DNA of 64,000 nt, from the NCBI GenBank assembly GCA_020746835.1, contig JAGPNK010000007.1, positions 930,001 through 994,000 on the forward strand, in the 5' to 3' direction. This DNA comes from Stachybotrys elegans (taxonomy: Eukaryota; Ascomycota; Sordariomycetes; Hypocreales; Stachybotryaceae). This document shows positions 10,541-22,358 of this stretch, piece after piece. The position numbers and the translations under genes are program-made. The notes beneath the pieces were generated by a model. The model was not told the DNA's origin and did no database searches. It was given only the letters and a program-made list of their open reading frames with translations. Every line of letters begins with the position of its first letter. The first letter of the stretch is position 1.

Positions 10541-12071
10541 GTGAAGCCGATCGGTTGAACGGTAGGCGGTAGGGTGTGTGAGGAAAGCAAGCCAACTATG
10601 GGCCAGGACTGATGAAACAAGTTGGAATAGGTTAATCAATTCAACATGCCCTCCTCAGGGGATCGGTCAACATGCATTCCTCTGATGTGTGGTGTAGTTA
10701 GTTGCAAGAGAGCATCGCGGGCTGACTAGCGTCAATGGGAAGGAAGAAGGTCAAGGCGTGCCAGACGCGGCGACGCGTTAATTTGGCGCCACTCAACGCG
10801 TCCTGCCCGATAAGCATGTGGCCGATAAGAAATTCAGCTAGATCACGGCTAAGGTCCGGAGATGCCCGGTGTGGCTGTGCGAGCCACTCTTCTCATCTCC
10901 GGGTCTTTGTTGAATATCCACATTCCGCTAGCGTCAGGGTCTTCAAGGCTTGACCAGGTTGCTCCTGTGATTTCAGCCGTGGCCTGATATTTCTTACAAA
11001 TAAGTACAAGAATCGCCTAATAAGGTACGGAAGGGGTCCAGGCATTGAGTCATGTAAGAGAAAAGAGCTGTCAGCAATGTCCAGTTCCATTTTCTGACCC
11101 AAAGGGAGGAACAGCATCACCTGGGGAACTGGCACACGTCTCTCCCAGTCTTGAGGTCCTGGGACCCCCTTGAACATTCCAAGTGGTTCCTATGATGCAA
11201 TTGCTGGATGCCCGGGTCCCATCGTTTTAGCCCCTCGGGTCGGGGCGACCAGGTAAAAAGTAGGTCGCGAAAACGGCCACGGCCTCAGGTGATGAAAAAT
11301 GAGGATTCTCGGTGCCATCCGACTCCCGACCTATCCATGAGACATTCTTGCATGCGGCCCGCCTTCTACTTTGCTGTCCTCGTGTTCGCCATTCCGACGC
11401 TGACAATACTTCCACAGTTGGTATTACTCGGCGCAAAAGGTAAAACCCACCAAAGTAACGTCACGTCGAGAGGGATGATCTGGGGCCTTATGTTGATCTC
11501 CGCTATTACTAGCCGCCATGGTTAGAAAACGGTATACGAGGGTCGTCGAGGCGATCATTCGCCTCGGCGCCTACGGTTGACAACCCACGTCGTGTTTACT
11601 AGAAAGAAACTAGAAAAATTAAGGGTCAGGGTCCACGGGCACGGCATGACACGGGGCGAGGCCGAGAATGAATGCGACAGTCATCATGAATTATTCGTGT
11701 TTGCGTGTTTGCGTGTTTCATGTACTTCCTTTGCGCTACCTCCCCAGACGGGGTATCATTAAACACAGCTTTTCTCCAGGCGCCTCTTCTCAGGGTCCAT
11801 CTCGCGCGCATCCCTCCATGCAAGCCTAGGAACAGTAGCGAAGGAATATAGGAAATACAATTATAAAGGTATCCAGGTCCTCTGGGATCATCCAGCAACT
11901 CCGGCACGCCTGTGCTCCCATGGAACGCCTCCCCGTGCCGCAATAACTTCCCAGTAAAGCGCCAGTAGTACCTCTTCAACGAATGGCTGCACAGCAGAAT
12001 GGAATGTCTTGGTACAACCCACAGATCTGTCCTGTGTGCGTGGACGTAGGTGGTGGAATATCGTGGGTCCC
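10541..12071. other. intergenic region with the CAF-1 promoter
   Basis: About 1.5 kb between the CAF-1 start and the 3' end of the 338-aa gene. Apart from the MCB/E2F-like sites listed separately, no gene or repeat was recognised. Confidence 0.5.
10773..10801. promoter_or_regulatory. two MCB boxes flanking an E2F-like site
   Basis: ACGCGT at 10773-10778, TTTGGCGCC at 10782-10790 and ACGCGT at 10796-10801, all within 29 bp, about 235 bp upstream of the CAF-1 start. ACGCGT is the Mlu1 cell-cycle box bound by MBF, and TTTGGCGC is the E2F consensus. S-phase expression of CAF-1 is expected, so the fit is good, but binding is inferred. Confidence 0.6.
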
Positions 12072-13088
12072 TCAGTCAGGGTTGGCGATGTAAAGACGCT
12101 GAGAGGTAAGGGTGGCCGTTCTCTCGTCGACACTTCCCCTTCGCCTCAGTTCTTCGGGGTTCTTGACGCTCTTCTCTCGTGTGAGAGCAGAATGCTTCAG
12201 AGAGTTGCTGGCAAGTCGTGCCGCGTCGCCGAGATCGGCAACTTGGTCGGCGCGCTCAGCGCGCTCAGCATCGCTTCCACTATGGGTGCTTCGGGCGGTG
12301 AAACTGGCATTGTCCTCGGCCGTGGCGTTGGCCTCGGGCATGCCTGAGACAAGACTGCCGGTTCGCTCCGGGGTGTCCCCAGGGCTCCAGCGTCGGCTGT
12401 TCATGCTGCCGGCGCCCATGGAGGTTCGGTAGGCCAGCCCACGACGGGCGCTGCCGATGCTGCTGCGTCCGCTGCTTCCTGTTCGGCGGTGGTGTTGGGA
12501 ACGGGAGAGCTCTTCGTCCTCGCTGCTCTCAGCCTCGACCTCAGTGGCGCTAAGGCGGAGGGGCACGCCACCAACACCAACATGATTCTCTCCGGGAGAA
12601 AACCCTACAACGGGGGTCTTGCCGTGGTGACGAATCTTGTGGGCGACCTTGCCGGCACTGATGCCGGTGCTGGTCCGCTGGTTGCTGCCGACAATCTCTC
12701 GGTTGGCGCGCATCTTGGCAGCGCGCTGCTGGGCAGTTATGCGCGGATCCTCATATTGTGCGCGGTCGCACCAGACGGTGGCCTTTTGCTTGCGGAGAAG
12801 GGCAACGTAGCCACTGGGCTGGGTGCCGCCGGAGCGGCTGGAGATGGAGCGTCGGAGATCTGTAGAGGAAGACGTTCGATAGGCGGCGGGAGGCGGGATG
12901 CTGGAGGAGGTGCTGAAGGTGTTGACCGAGGGTGAGCGGCGGTTGTGGCCAGGGTGAAGTCCCTGATAGGACATCTGTAGAGGAGCAGCAGTGTGCATGT
13001 GGGCGGGGAAAACGCTGGACGACGTGGTTCGTGTACGAGAGTGGCCGTAGACGTTGCCAGGATTCGTGGGCTGCTGAGCTCCCAGCAT
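12072..13088 (-). CDS. Ser/Arg-rich 338-aa protein, function unknown
   Basis: Single exon. The first 90 residues are Ser/Thr/Pro-rich and disordered. A central block (SGYVALLRKQKATVWCDRAQ, then YEDPRITAQQRAAKMRANRE) looks folded and conserved, and FSPGENHVGVGGVPLRLSA follows. The remainder is again Ser/Arg-rich, with a small AERAERAD repeat near residues 280-290. There are no membrane segments or signal peptide. Basic, phosphorylatable stretches suggest a cytoplasmic or nuclear regulated protein. I cannot name the family. Its promoter faces the 5.8-kb gene-free stretch. Confidence 0.75.
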   Translation of the reverse strand: MLGAQQPTNPGNVYGHSRTRTTSSSVFPAHMHTAAPLQMSYQGLHPGHNRRSPSVNTFSTSSSIPPPAAYRTSSSTDLRRSISSRSGGTQPSGYVALLRKQKATVWCDRAQYEDPRITAQQRAAKMRANREIVGSNQRTSTGISAGKVAHKIRHHGKTPVVGFSPGENHVGVGGVPLRLSATEVEAESSEDEELSRSQHHRRTGSSGRSSIGSARRGLAYRTSMGAGSMNSRRWSPGDTPERTGSLVSGMPEANATAEDNASFTARSTHSGSDAERAERADQVADLGDAARLASNSLKHSALTREKSVKNPEELRRRGSVDERTATLTSQRLYIANPD

Positions 13089-16000
13089 GATGGATCGAGG
13101 AGTGGGTGGGTGGGAGGATTTGGGATTTTATCAAGTAGGCGGGAGAGACAGGCCAGTGCTGGTGCGGCTGGCCGGTGGTAGTTTAGCAGGATGCCCGATT
13201 GTTGGGAGCAAAGCGTAGCACCAGTAGGTGGTGGGATTGGCGCGCTCGACTGAGCGGAGAGTGGAGCAGCTGGTGCCGAAAGGGCCGCCGAGGCACCTTC
13301 AGGTAAGGCAGCGGCACGCTCAGTAGGTGAGCTGTTGGCAGGCAGCCTGCGCCTCAGGTGCACGCACACTGAGCTATCTTAGCTAGTGCGCGCTGTTACT
13401 CCCCGTGTTGACTCTCCGCGGCAATGGACTCGGACTGCCCCGACCGAGGAGATCATGTAACGAAGCTAAGGCAGGCACGGTCGCTGCGTCAAAGTCGTGT
13501 ATGCGTGGCCCTCGACCCTTCAAGCAGGTAGGTGAATGAGGGGAGGGGGAGGGAGGAAAGACAAGTTGAAGGTGAGAGGACGGGAGAGAGGACGTTGGGC
13601 AAAGGACGACGGTGGGCGTCGCAGCGTCAAGTACTTGGTGGACAGGCGGGCTGGACGGTGCCTGGTTGCTTTCAGTTCCAACGTTGCATGGGTCCAAAGG
13701 CTGACAGGGATGTGTCAAGCGTGGTGACTAGGTGAGTGATGATGGATGGGGCAATTGCTCAGGCTCAGGTCATCCAGGATCCGTTGTTTTGGTCTGGGCT
13801 GGTTTTGTGTGGACGAGTCGATGCGCCCGGCAAGCCGACAAGTGCCAGGAACTGGCAAGCGTGAAAGCGGTAAGCTAAGGTACATGTACATGCATGCTGT
13901 GCTAATGCTAGCCTTGGTCAACAAGGTCGGTCCAGCGGCGTCTTGCCCTTCCCACTCCCACCCGTTTGGCTGGCTGTCTTTTTGGGACGTCGGCGAGACA
14001 GCGGGAGTAGATGCACATGGATGGATTCCATCGTTCCTCATCCTTATCCTCCTTCCCCGGCCTCCTCGCCATCCTCTTTGTTTTTAGTAGTTTTGCTGCT
14101 GTTGCTCGAAGTAGGTATTGCCTGCCTTCCAAGGTATGGATGTTCTCACCCCATCGAGGGAGGTACAGCAGTGCTAAGAGGTAGGCTACAGATGCAGCTT
14201 ACAGTGGGGTCACAATGCCCATCCTGGATGCAACTGTAATCGACGTGCAATGGAAGCCCATCGATTTTCTAATGCTCTGATTCACAGCTCATCAATCATG
14301 CCGGGGAACCTCGCGTCGCACTGCAACAATGGTCACCTCCACGCCGGACCGGCTTCGCCTGCCCCTCATGTCACAAGCCCCCGAGCGTGGACGAGATACG
14401 CCTTCAAAGTTTCAGCAACGCCCGAACCTTCTCATTAGTAGCCGCCGAGGAAGAGCCTGTGGCGCTGGCCAATCAAGCGGCCAATTCGCTCACTCTGTTC
14501 TTGGGGGAACCTTGGAGGATGCCGTCCGCTCCCTCCACTTGGACGGTCTTGGCTGATTGTCAGGGCTGGGCGTGGGCGACATGCCCTCCGCTTTACCGGG
14601 CGGCGTGGCCTCCTCCTTGCCTTCTGCGGGCTTGCATTCACGGTACGCGAGGAGAGTGTGTGCGTGCACACGCTACCCATCTTAAAGTTCTCACCAGCCA
14701 AAGGAAAGAGTTCCACGGATATAATATCTGTCGACAACTTCACATGCGAGCTGAGACATTGCCGAAATGGCCAAGACACACACGGTCCCGCCTAGCCATG
14801 TATCTGTCAATTCACTACAGCTGCACTCCGCCCAGCTCCCGCAGAACCGCCCACGTACCGACCTGACCATAGTTACGGTACACCGAGGGCAAAGACGTCT
14901 TCACCTCTTGAGCGCCCTCAGATCGAGATTCAGTGGGTCTCGCTCGTCGGTGATCTGCCTCCCAATTGCCCTAGACTCCCGGCCGACTGCACGGATTCGC
15001 ACCCATTAGCAGACGGGTCTTATTGACAGTGATGGCGATCCCAGCGAGACTGTGTGATGCAATACCCTTTCTCTAGCTCTCCCTAGCTTCTCCCCCTCAA
15101 ACTGCTGGCCCGGTCGAGCCCGGTGAGGGGCAGAACCTTGGTCGTCCAGCTCCGTCATCGCCCTCCTGCGACAGGCAGTGATGTGCTGCTAATCACCTCC
15201 ACGGGACCGGCAGCAATGTCTTTTTTAGGTCTCACAGTTTCTGGAATGCAAATGCAAGCTTGGCGCACATGGCCCTACGTTGGCTCCTGTGGCGTTCTTC
15301 GTCAGGCAATCAGCCATTGGAGTCCCATCTTCTTGCCTCCTCCAAGGCCACGGGAATCAGCAGCAACACAACTTACAACCAGACCAAGTGGCGGCTCAGG
15401 TGCTTGGTGGATGAAGTCACCTCCTCTCCGATTCCACTTGCATCCCATTCGGTCCCAGGACGCGCTCCACTGTCGCGGCTGTCTGTTTCCGCCTTGGCCC
15501 GGGTAAATGCGTCTTGTCAGTCAAATCCTGACAGAGGTGCGGCATCAAACAATCATAATAAACAACACCGCGACCATGGCGCCAGCCTAATGCATGTCTA
15601 GCGAGGCCGACATGCCCTCCATCACCATGTGGCTGTGGTAGCCTGCAGAATAGCCTGGAGCGCGCCGATAGTCTCCGATGGTCTGGCACCGCTAAGGAGC
15701 TTCTGGGCAAGAGATTCGATGGAAGCTTTATTACCCTGGTGTTTTGTCAGTAGCTTTGCGTTCACCATGTCGCCATACGCTACTACCAATCGTTGCTTGT
15801 TGCTGCAGAAGGCGCCGGTCCTCTGTCACTGTGATATCGCCAACACACATTCCTCTCCAGCTGAGTAGGCGGGCTGACATGCCCGCCCCTGTCTGTTGGG
15901 CGGATATTGAGCGACTTCGCCATGTCATGATCCCATTTCACGATCCCCACTCAACGATTGCGGTAGGCAGACATGGCTATTTGGCATGGTGTTTTTGCTG

Positions 16001-17243
16001 AAGGAAGATGGTCCTGGTCTTGTTGTGGCTAACCATCATGCACTCTCAGTCAGCTACATTCTCGCCTTGCCTCATCCCAAATGCAAGCGAAGAGGACATG
16101 CCATGTCATGGCTGTGCCTAGTACCCAGCAGGCAGTAGGGGTTCACGACAGGAACAGATGGGAATTGCCGACGATGGTGCACCCTTGTCCACCTGAGCCT
16201 GGGTCGAGACCTTTCGATAAATGGCGCGCTTCTGCCCTAGACCTGGTCTGGGTCCAATCAACTGCCGCATTTTACACGTGCAGAAATGCTTGACCTGAGA
16301 TGCAATTCCCAATTCCTCCGAATGCACGTTATTTACGTCCTGAGCTTGTGCGGTGTACCTCTGACTAGTACCGCCGGCCCTGCAGGGGGCTGCTTACACC
16401 CAAAGCTATCTGGCGATAGCCTCATCAGCTGATGCAGGCCTAGTCTGAGCATAAGTATTCAAATCGGCCGACATGCAATCGGCGTGGCATGGAGTGGACA
16501 CTAACAACAAGATGTGTGCCTCGAACTCCGTTGACAGTCAAATCATGGGACCCGGGGCATTCAGACAAAATCCCTCTTGCTCTGGCGGCTGGCTCATGGG
16601 TCTTCCCTGACGGAATCACCACACAGGATCCATCCCCATCGCAGAATGATACGATTTTGACGCAACTTGAACCACAGGATTCTCTGCAGCGTCTTCCAGA
16701 AGAAAACGGCCGATCAAACGGAAATTCTCGATCTCACCAACCAATGCCTCCTACGGCGAGGCGATTTGGTGTGGTCCAATGCTACCAAATACCATGGCAT
16801 CACCCCTGCGCAACCCGATAAGAAATCTTTCTGGGGGCCAACGATATGCATAATTAATATGGGTTTACAGACTTTTACAAGTTTGACCCTGCGAGTTTCC
16901 CTCGAGCCGCGCCCTCCTTCTGTGCTCCCCGCCCAGCTTGCTTCAGGTTGGGAGGCGAATGGGTTCTTTTCCAAGGAAAGCTTGATGCCTCGAGCCTTTG
17001 AAGCTTGGTACCGTCTGGGTCCGGGCCACCCTTCAGGTCTCCCACCGTTCTGGTCCGGATGACAGATGACGCTGCATTAATAGAGACCCCTACCCTTAAT
17101 ACCAGCGCAACGCCCTCAACACCAGGGACACTGCCAAGGTTTCTCACGCTCCTGAGATCTGGTTAAAACACATCCCGCACACAATTTGATCGGGGATTTT
17201 TGCCTTTCATGCCTCTTCTGCTTGTGTGTGTCTCTATTCGTCC

Positions 17244-17281
17244 TATATATGCAGATATATATACGTTGTATATATATATAC
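17244..17281. repeat. AT dinucleotide microsatellite
   Basis: Alternating TATA tracts broken by GCAG and ACGT, in the middle of the long gene-free region. Confidence 0.8.
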
Positions 17282-18392
17282 GACCTCGGAACCATCGCCA
17301 ACTCCGGACAACTCTGATGTCATTCCCTCAAACACGCAAGACTTCTTTCCCGCTGCTGCATGTCCGAGCGGATGCAGATCAGGGTTTTCGTGCAGCTAGG
17401 GCGTATGATATGGCCGTGGTCTTTGTTAAGCCGAGCGCTCGGCCTGCTGTTCCTGCTTGCCATGGAGTCGCGACGCTTGGTTCAGCGTGAGTTAGGCGCC
17501 TCGCCCGAGGGGTATGCTCAGAGCCATCAGACTATAGCCCCGGATTCGTCGTTGGGCCCGGTGCGCGCGCACAGGGGATGTCATTGTTACATTCCCGATG
17601 ACACGGATGGGCTATGGAGCCAAGGGGTGGGTTTTGGTGTCACTCGACAAGAATGGCAAACAATTCAATCAACAAAGCCGTGATTGGATATCACAGACGG
17701 CGTCTATGACAGCATAAACCCCGAGGCTCAACAACGCTGTCCCATTTTAGCAAGGTAGGTAAAGTGGGATGCGGTTCTATTTTATGCATTGTGATTGTAC
17801 AGCCCAATCCCTAGAGCCATGTGGATTGCCCAAGATCGCCGAATTGGCATCATCGTAGAACGTCGGGGACAAAACATTGGACTTGTACACGCGATCACCA
17901 TCAGCTTCCGGACCCGCCTCACCAATGGCAGCCACTGCAGCACGAAGTAATCGGTCGATCTATGTACGAACCCCAACCGCCTAGCCAATCGCCGAGGTCC
18001 TCTTGAATGATTTCACAATTCTGTCATGGATGAGCTTTCAATCATCATTTACCCAATTGGGCGCGGTCACGGTGGAGCAAAGGGCTTCTAGCAGCCAAGG
18101 GTGCTGAGAGTAGACTGCCTGTAATGCAGCCAGATTGACCAATCCGGCCGGCATCTGCGATGAAAGAGGGGACACGGGTGCTGAAATGTCAGTCATGTTC
18201 ACCGATTGCAGATCCTCCCACCTCCCACGAGGTCTGGGCAAACTCCAAGGCGCCAACCCCAAACCACCCACGATCGCGGTCGAATGCCGCGCTTCCTGCA
18301 TCCTCATCGGCAGTCTCACGACAAACATCTCGCCAGAGTCAGTCGACAAGACAATTAAATTAACAGCCGGCTTCTGTCCCGCTTTGCAGCCG

Positions 18393-18400
18393 CACGTGGG
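18393..18400. promoter_or_regulatory. PHO-type box CACGTGGG
   Basis: CACGTGGG lies about 450 bp upstream of the SPX-EXS transporter start, and a second CACGTG lies at 18933-18938 inside its first intron. CACGTG followed by G or T is the Pho4/NUC-1 phosphate-starvation site. The match to a phosphate-transporter gene is suggestive; binding is inferred. Confidence 0.45.
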
Positions 18401-18851
18401 GTGTTTCCCGGCGCCCATTTGACGTCAATGAATGAATGGTATGTACGGCTAGCTTGAGACCACAAATTTGAGACAGGGGACGGCTAGAGCTTAATCACTT
18501 CCCCTACTATCCCTTCCAGCTTCAGACCGCCACCACGATCAAGACAGAGCAGGAAGGGGGGGCCGTTTCCGATTCACTAATTTGTCTTCAGGTTTGGCTC
18601 GCCCCAGAATCAGAATTCTTTGGTGCTGCGGACAAATTCCTCGCCTGTCTCAGCGCTCCGCCACTATCCGTCGCACCGAAACCGTCCAGATCTCTACCCG
18701 GCCGCATACATAGGCAACATCGTCATCTGAATCACCTGGAACACGGACGGCAGCGAGGCCGAGCACGAGGGGAGAATCGCACCGTCCGCCGCTGCATGGC
18801 CTTTGATCCTCCTGCGACGACGACCCTGTGGCAGCTGCGAGAGCGGCAGCC

Positions 18852-21800
18852 ATGAAGTTTGCCAAAGAGCTAGAGCGAGAGGCAGTTCCTGGTAAGCAAT
18901 CCCATAAGCTCCCGTCCCGTACCGTGGAAGCCCACGTGGCTGACTGGACCCCCCCTCAGAATGGCGCATCAAGTATCTCAACTACAAGGCCGGCAAGAAG
19001 TATGTCAAGGCCGTATCCAGGGCCATAGCCCGCGCGACAGCGACGCCGCGCAGCTTCGGCAGGAACACGCCCTCGATACTCCCGGGCGAAACGTGGCGAC
19101 CGACCTTTGAGACAGCGACGCCTAGCAAGGGCCCTGTGCGAAGCGACAACAACGGTACTGGGCCCTCGGATACTCCCGTTGCGCCGAGGTCGATCCCCAC
19201 GAAAGCACGAGACGAAGGCGAGTCGTTGACGGACGGCGGGAACAAGCTTTCCTACGGCAGCTTCGTAGCGACGCCGCCTTCGCCGAGCCCTCTGGCCCGG
19301 CAGCAAAGCCATGCCACGTTCGAACTACCCGATCCAGCGTTGACTCAACCAGAGGCTGCAAATTCATCCACGTACACTCGAGGTATCTTTGGCGGTCTGC
19401 GATCGTCGCAAAGAAGCGCCACCTTCCACGGGGAACCCCCGGTCTCTCCTGCTCTACCACGAAGACCGACCGCGGGACCCGTGGCTGGCGAAGGTCGTCT
19501 AAGGAGTCTCATATCGTACACGGGAAGAACCAGCCTCGGCGGAGGAACACCAAGATGGCCAAACAGGAACGAAGTTGCCATGCGCAGCATCGACGCTGTG
19601 CGCGACCGCGAGCGTGAGTTTTACGAATTCCTCGACTCAGAGCTGGACAAGGTCGAGTCCTTCTACCTCCTTAAGGAGAAGCAGGCCGAGAAGCGCCTCG
19701 CCCTCCTCAAGGAGCAGCTGCATGAGATGCGCAACCGACGCATCCAAGAAATCACCGCCTCCCGCCAGAGCCAACAGCACGCCAACCAACCTTCGCACGA
19801 CGGCAGCGAAAACAGCAACGGCAACGGCAACGGCCAGGACAAGCTGACGACCTGGGTTCAACCTCTCCGGGCCAAGATGTTTCCCCCAGGCCCCAACTCC
19901 AAGTCCTTCCGCTCCATGCCGCAGACGCCGCAGACCTCGGCGCTCAACAACGACGCCGAGCGCGACTACATCCGGCGCCCGGAGAAGGACGACGTGTCCT
20001 ACCGCACGGCCAAGCGCAAGCTCAAGCTCGCGCTGCAGGAGTTCTACCGCTCCCTCGAGCTGCTCAAGTCATACGCGCTCCTCAACCGCACCGCCTTCCG
20101 CAAGCTCAACAAGAAGTTCGACAAGGCCGTCAACGCGCGGCCCCCCTACCGTTACACCAACGAAAAGGTCAACAAGGCGTGGTTCGTCAACAGCGACGTG
20201 CTCGAGGGCCAGATCCGCGATGTCGAGGACCTGTACGCGCGGTACTTTGAGCGCGGCAACCACAAGCTCGCGGCGGGCAAGCTGCGCAGCCTCGCCCGCA
20301 AGCCGCACGTCGAGGCCGGCAGTGCGTTCCTCAACGGGTTCCTCATCGGCACGGGCATCGTCCTCAGCATCCAGGGCCTCATCGCCGCCGTGGGCCTCCT
20401 CGAGTCGGACGACGACGCCCTCCGCGCACGCACGAGCTTCCTGCTGCAGATTTACGGCGGCTACTTCCTCATGCTCCTCATATTCGCCCTCATCTGCGTC
20501 GACTGCTACTTTTGGATCAAGAGCAAGGTCAACTACCCCTTCATCTTCGAGTTCGACCAGCGCCACCTCGCCGACTGGCGCCGCTTGGCCGAGTTCCCGA
20601 GCTTCTTCCTCCTGCTGTTTGGCATATTTCTGTGGATGAACTTTAGCGCGTACCGATCCGAGGCCTTCTTCATATACTACCCCGTCGTGCTCATTGCCAT
20701 ATCCGTGGCCATTGTCTTCTTCCCCGCTCCTTTCGTTGAACATAAGAGTCGCAAGTGGTTCATTTCTTCTCACGTAAGTTGACAGCATTCACGATGCTCC
20801 TCCTCCATTCTTCCAAATCGCTGACATTGACCAGGGACGTCTTCTTTTGGCCGGCGCTCTTCCTGTAGAATTTCGCGATTTCTTCCTCGGAGATATATAT
20901 TGTTCCCTCACATATGCCACAGCCGTACGCAGATCCCCCTCCAACCAGTCTCAGCAACGAACCACTGACAGCAATACAGAATGGCTCACTATTCTTTTGT
21001 CTATACGCAAACCATTGGAACAACCCCTCGCAGTGCAACTCGAGCCACAGCCGCCTGATGGGTTTCCTCACGGCGCTACCGCCCATTCTTCGATTCTGTC
21101 AGTGTATTCGTCGATACAGGGACACCAAGAACATCTTCCCCCACCTCGTTAATTGCGGCAAGTACACCATGAGCATCATGGCCGCTGTCACCTTGTCCGT
21201 GTACCGCATCGACGGCTCCACCGTCAACCTAGGCGTCTTCGTGACCTTTGCCACCATCAACGCCATCTATTGCTGTAAGAAACCCCCATCCTCGTGTTTC
21301 AATCCGATACTAACCCTGACTCCGCGCCAGCCATCTGGGACCTCTTCATGGACTTCTCCCTCCTCCAGCCACAATCCCGCAACCCCCTCCTCCGTGACAT
21401 ACTCGCGCTCAAGAGCCGCTGGCCCTACTACGTCGTCATGGTCATCGACCCCATCCTGCGCTTCTCCTGGATCTTCTACGCCATCTTCGCGCACAACATC
21501 CAGCACTCCACCATCGTCTCCTTCCTCGTCGCCCTCATGGAGGTCCTCCGCCGCGGCGTCTGGACCCTCTTCCGCGTCGAGAACGAGCACTGCGCCAACG
21601 TCTCCCAGTACAAGGCCTCCCGCGACGTGCCCCTCCCCTACCGCATCGAACCCCTCATCGAGAACCTCAGCGACGAGGCCGTCCCCACGGGTCAGCAGCG
21701 GGACGTCGCAGCCGCTGCCGCGACGCCTCAGCAGCAGGGACGCCGGCCCCAGCAGCGTCCCGAGGATGAGGACACCGAGGACGCGGCGGGTAGCTCGACT

Positions 21801-22004
21801 GCCGTGGCCAGCACGCTTGGCACCCTGCGCCGCAGGCGGGATACCTCGAGCGGCATGAGCATCTCGCGGATGATCGCTGAAGCGCACACGCAGGACTTTG
21901 AGAAGAAGCGCAAGCCAGTGGACCAGGATGCCCAGGCGGTAGCCGCTCGCGATGCTAGCGATGCCAGCGATGACGACGATGAGCCAGACTCGGCTTCGCT
22001 GTAA
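18852..22004 (+). CDS. SPX-EXS phosphate exporter/sensor (SYG1/XPR1 family)
   Basis: Five exons: 18852-18891, 18960-20773, 20835-20924, 20980-21274 and 21331-22004; all junctions keep frame and give 970 aa. Exon 1 is only 40 nt and encodes MKFAKELEREAVP, the SPX start; exon 2 continues with EWRIKYLNYKAGKKYVKAVS. The SPX domain, with a low-complexity insertion, ends with LKLALQEFYRSLELLKSYAL and NRTAFRKLNKKFDKA, the Lys-rich helices that bind inositol pyrophosphates. Several membrane helices follow. The EXS domain includes FRDFFLGDIYCSLTYAT, FFCLYANHWN, IRRYRDT and WPYYVVMVIDPILRFSW. XPR1 relatives export phosphate and yeast Syg1 is a plasma-membrane relative. A PHO-type site lies upstream. 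Confidence 0.93.
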
Positions 22005-22358
22005 TGCACGTCCGAGCCGGGCCATTCATCAAACATTCATTCACATCTCCTTCATTGTCTATTATTTAGAGGTTGTCCGGCCCGTCGTGTCGCCTTTGAC
22101 ACGTCTACTGGCCTATAATAACGGATGGTTCAGCAATGATAATTCTTGTCGTAGATCGATACAATGCCACTATACTGGCCAGATAGATCACAGGTTGGGA
22201 GCGCTGTTCGGGTTGTTTTAGAGATGGTGGCTTGGAAAATTCCTCTATCTGAACCATACATATCCAATGAATTATCCTAGATACCCGCTATGTCGTACAG
22301 CCCAAATGTAGTGTAGACTCCTAAAATTCTAAAGAAAAAGCTGGCCTGGCTGCTTAAT
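22005..22358. other. convergent intergenic region
   Basis: Lies between the 3' ends of the SPX-EXS and aminopeptidase genes. It is AT-rich, and no feature beyond presumed 3' untranslated sequence was recognised. Confidence 0.5.

Larger units (their letters stand above)
13089..18851. other. 5.8-kb stretch without a recognisable gene
   Basis: Lies between the divergent 338-aa gene and the SPX-EXS transporter. Many short open frames are present, but none has coding character or continues through plausible introns. It holds an AT dinucleotide microsatellite (17244-17281), pyrimidine-rich segments, and a strong excess of the hexamer GACATG/CATGTC (see findings). It could contain long untranslated leaders or noncoding RNAs; the sequence alone does not say. 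Confidence 0.5.
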
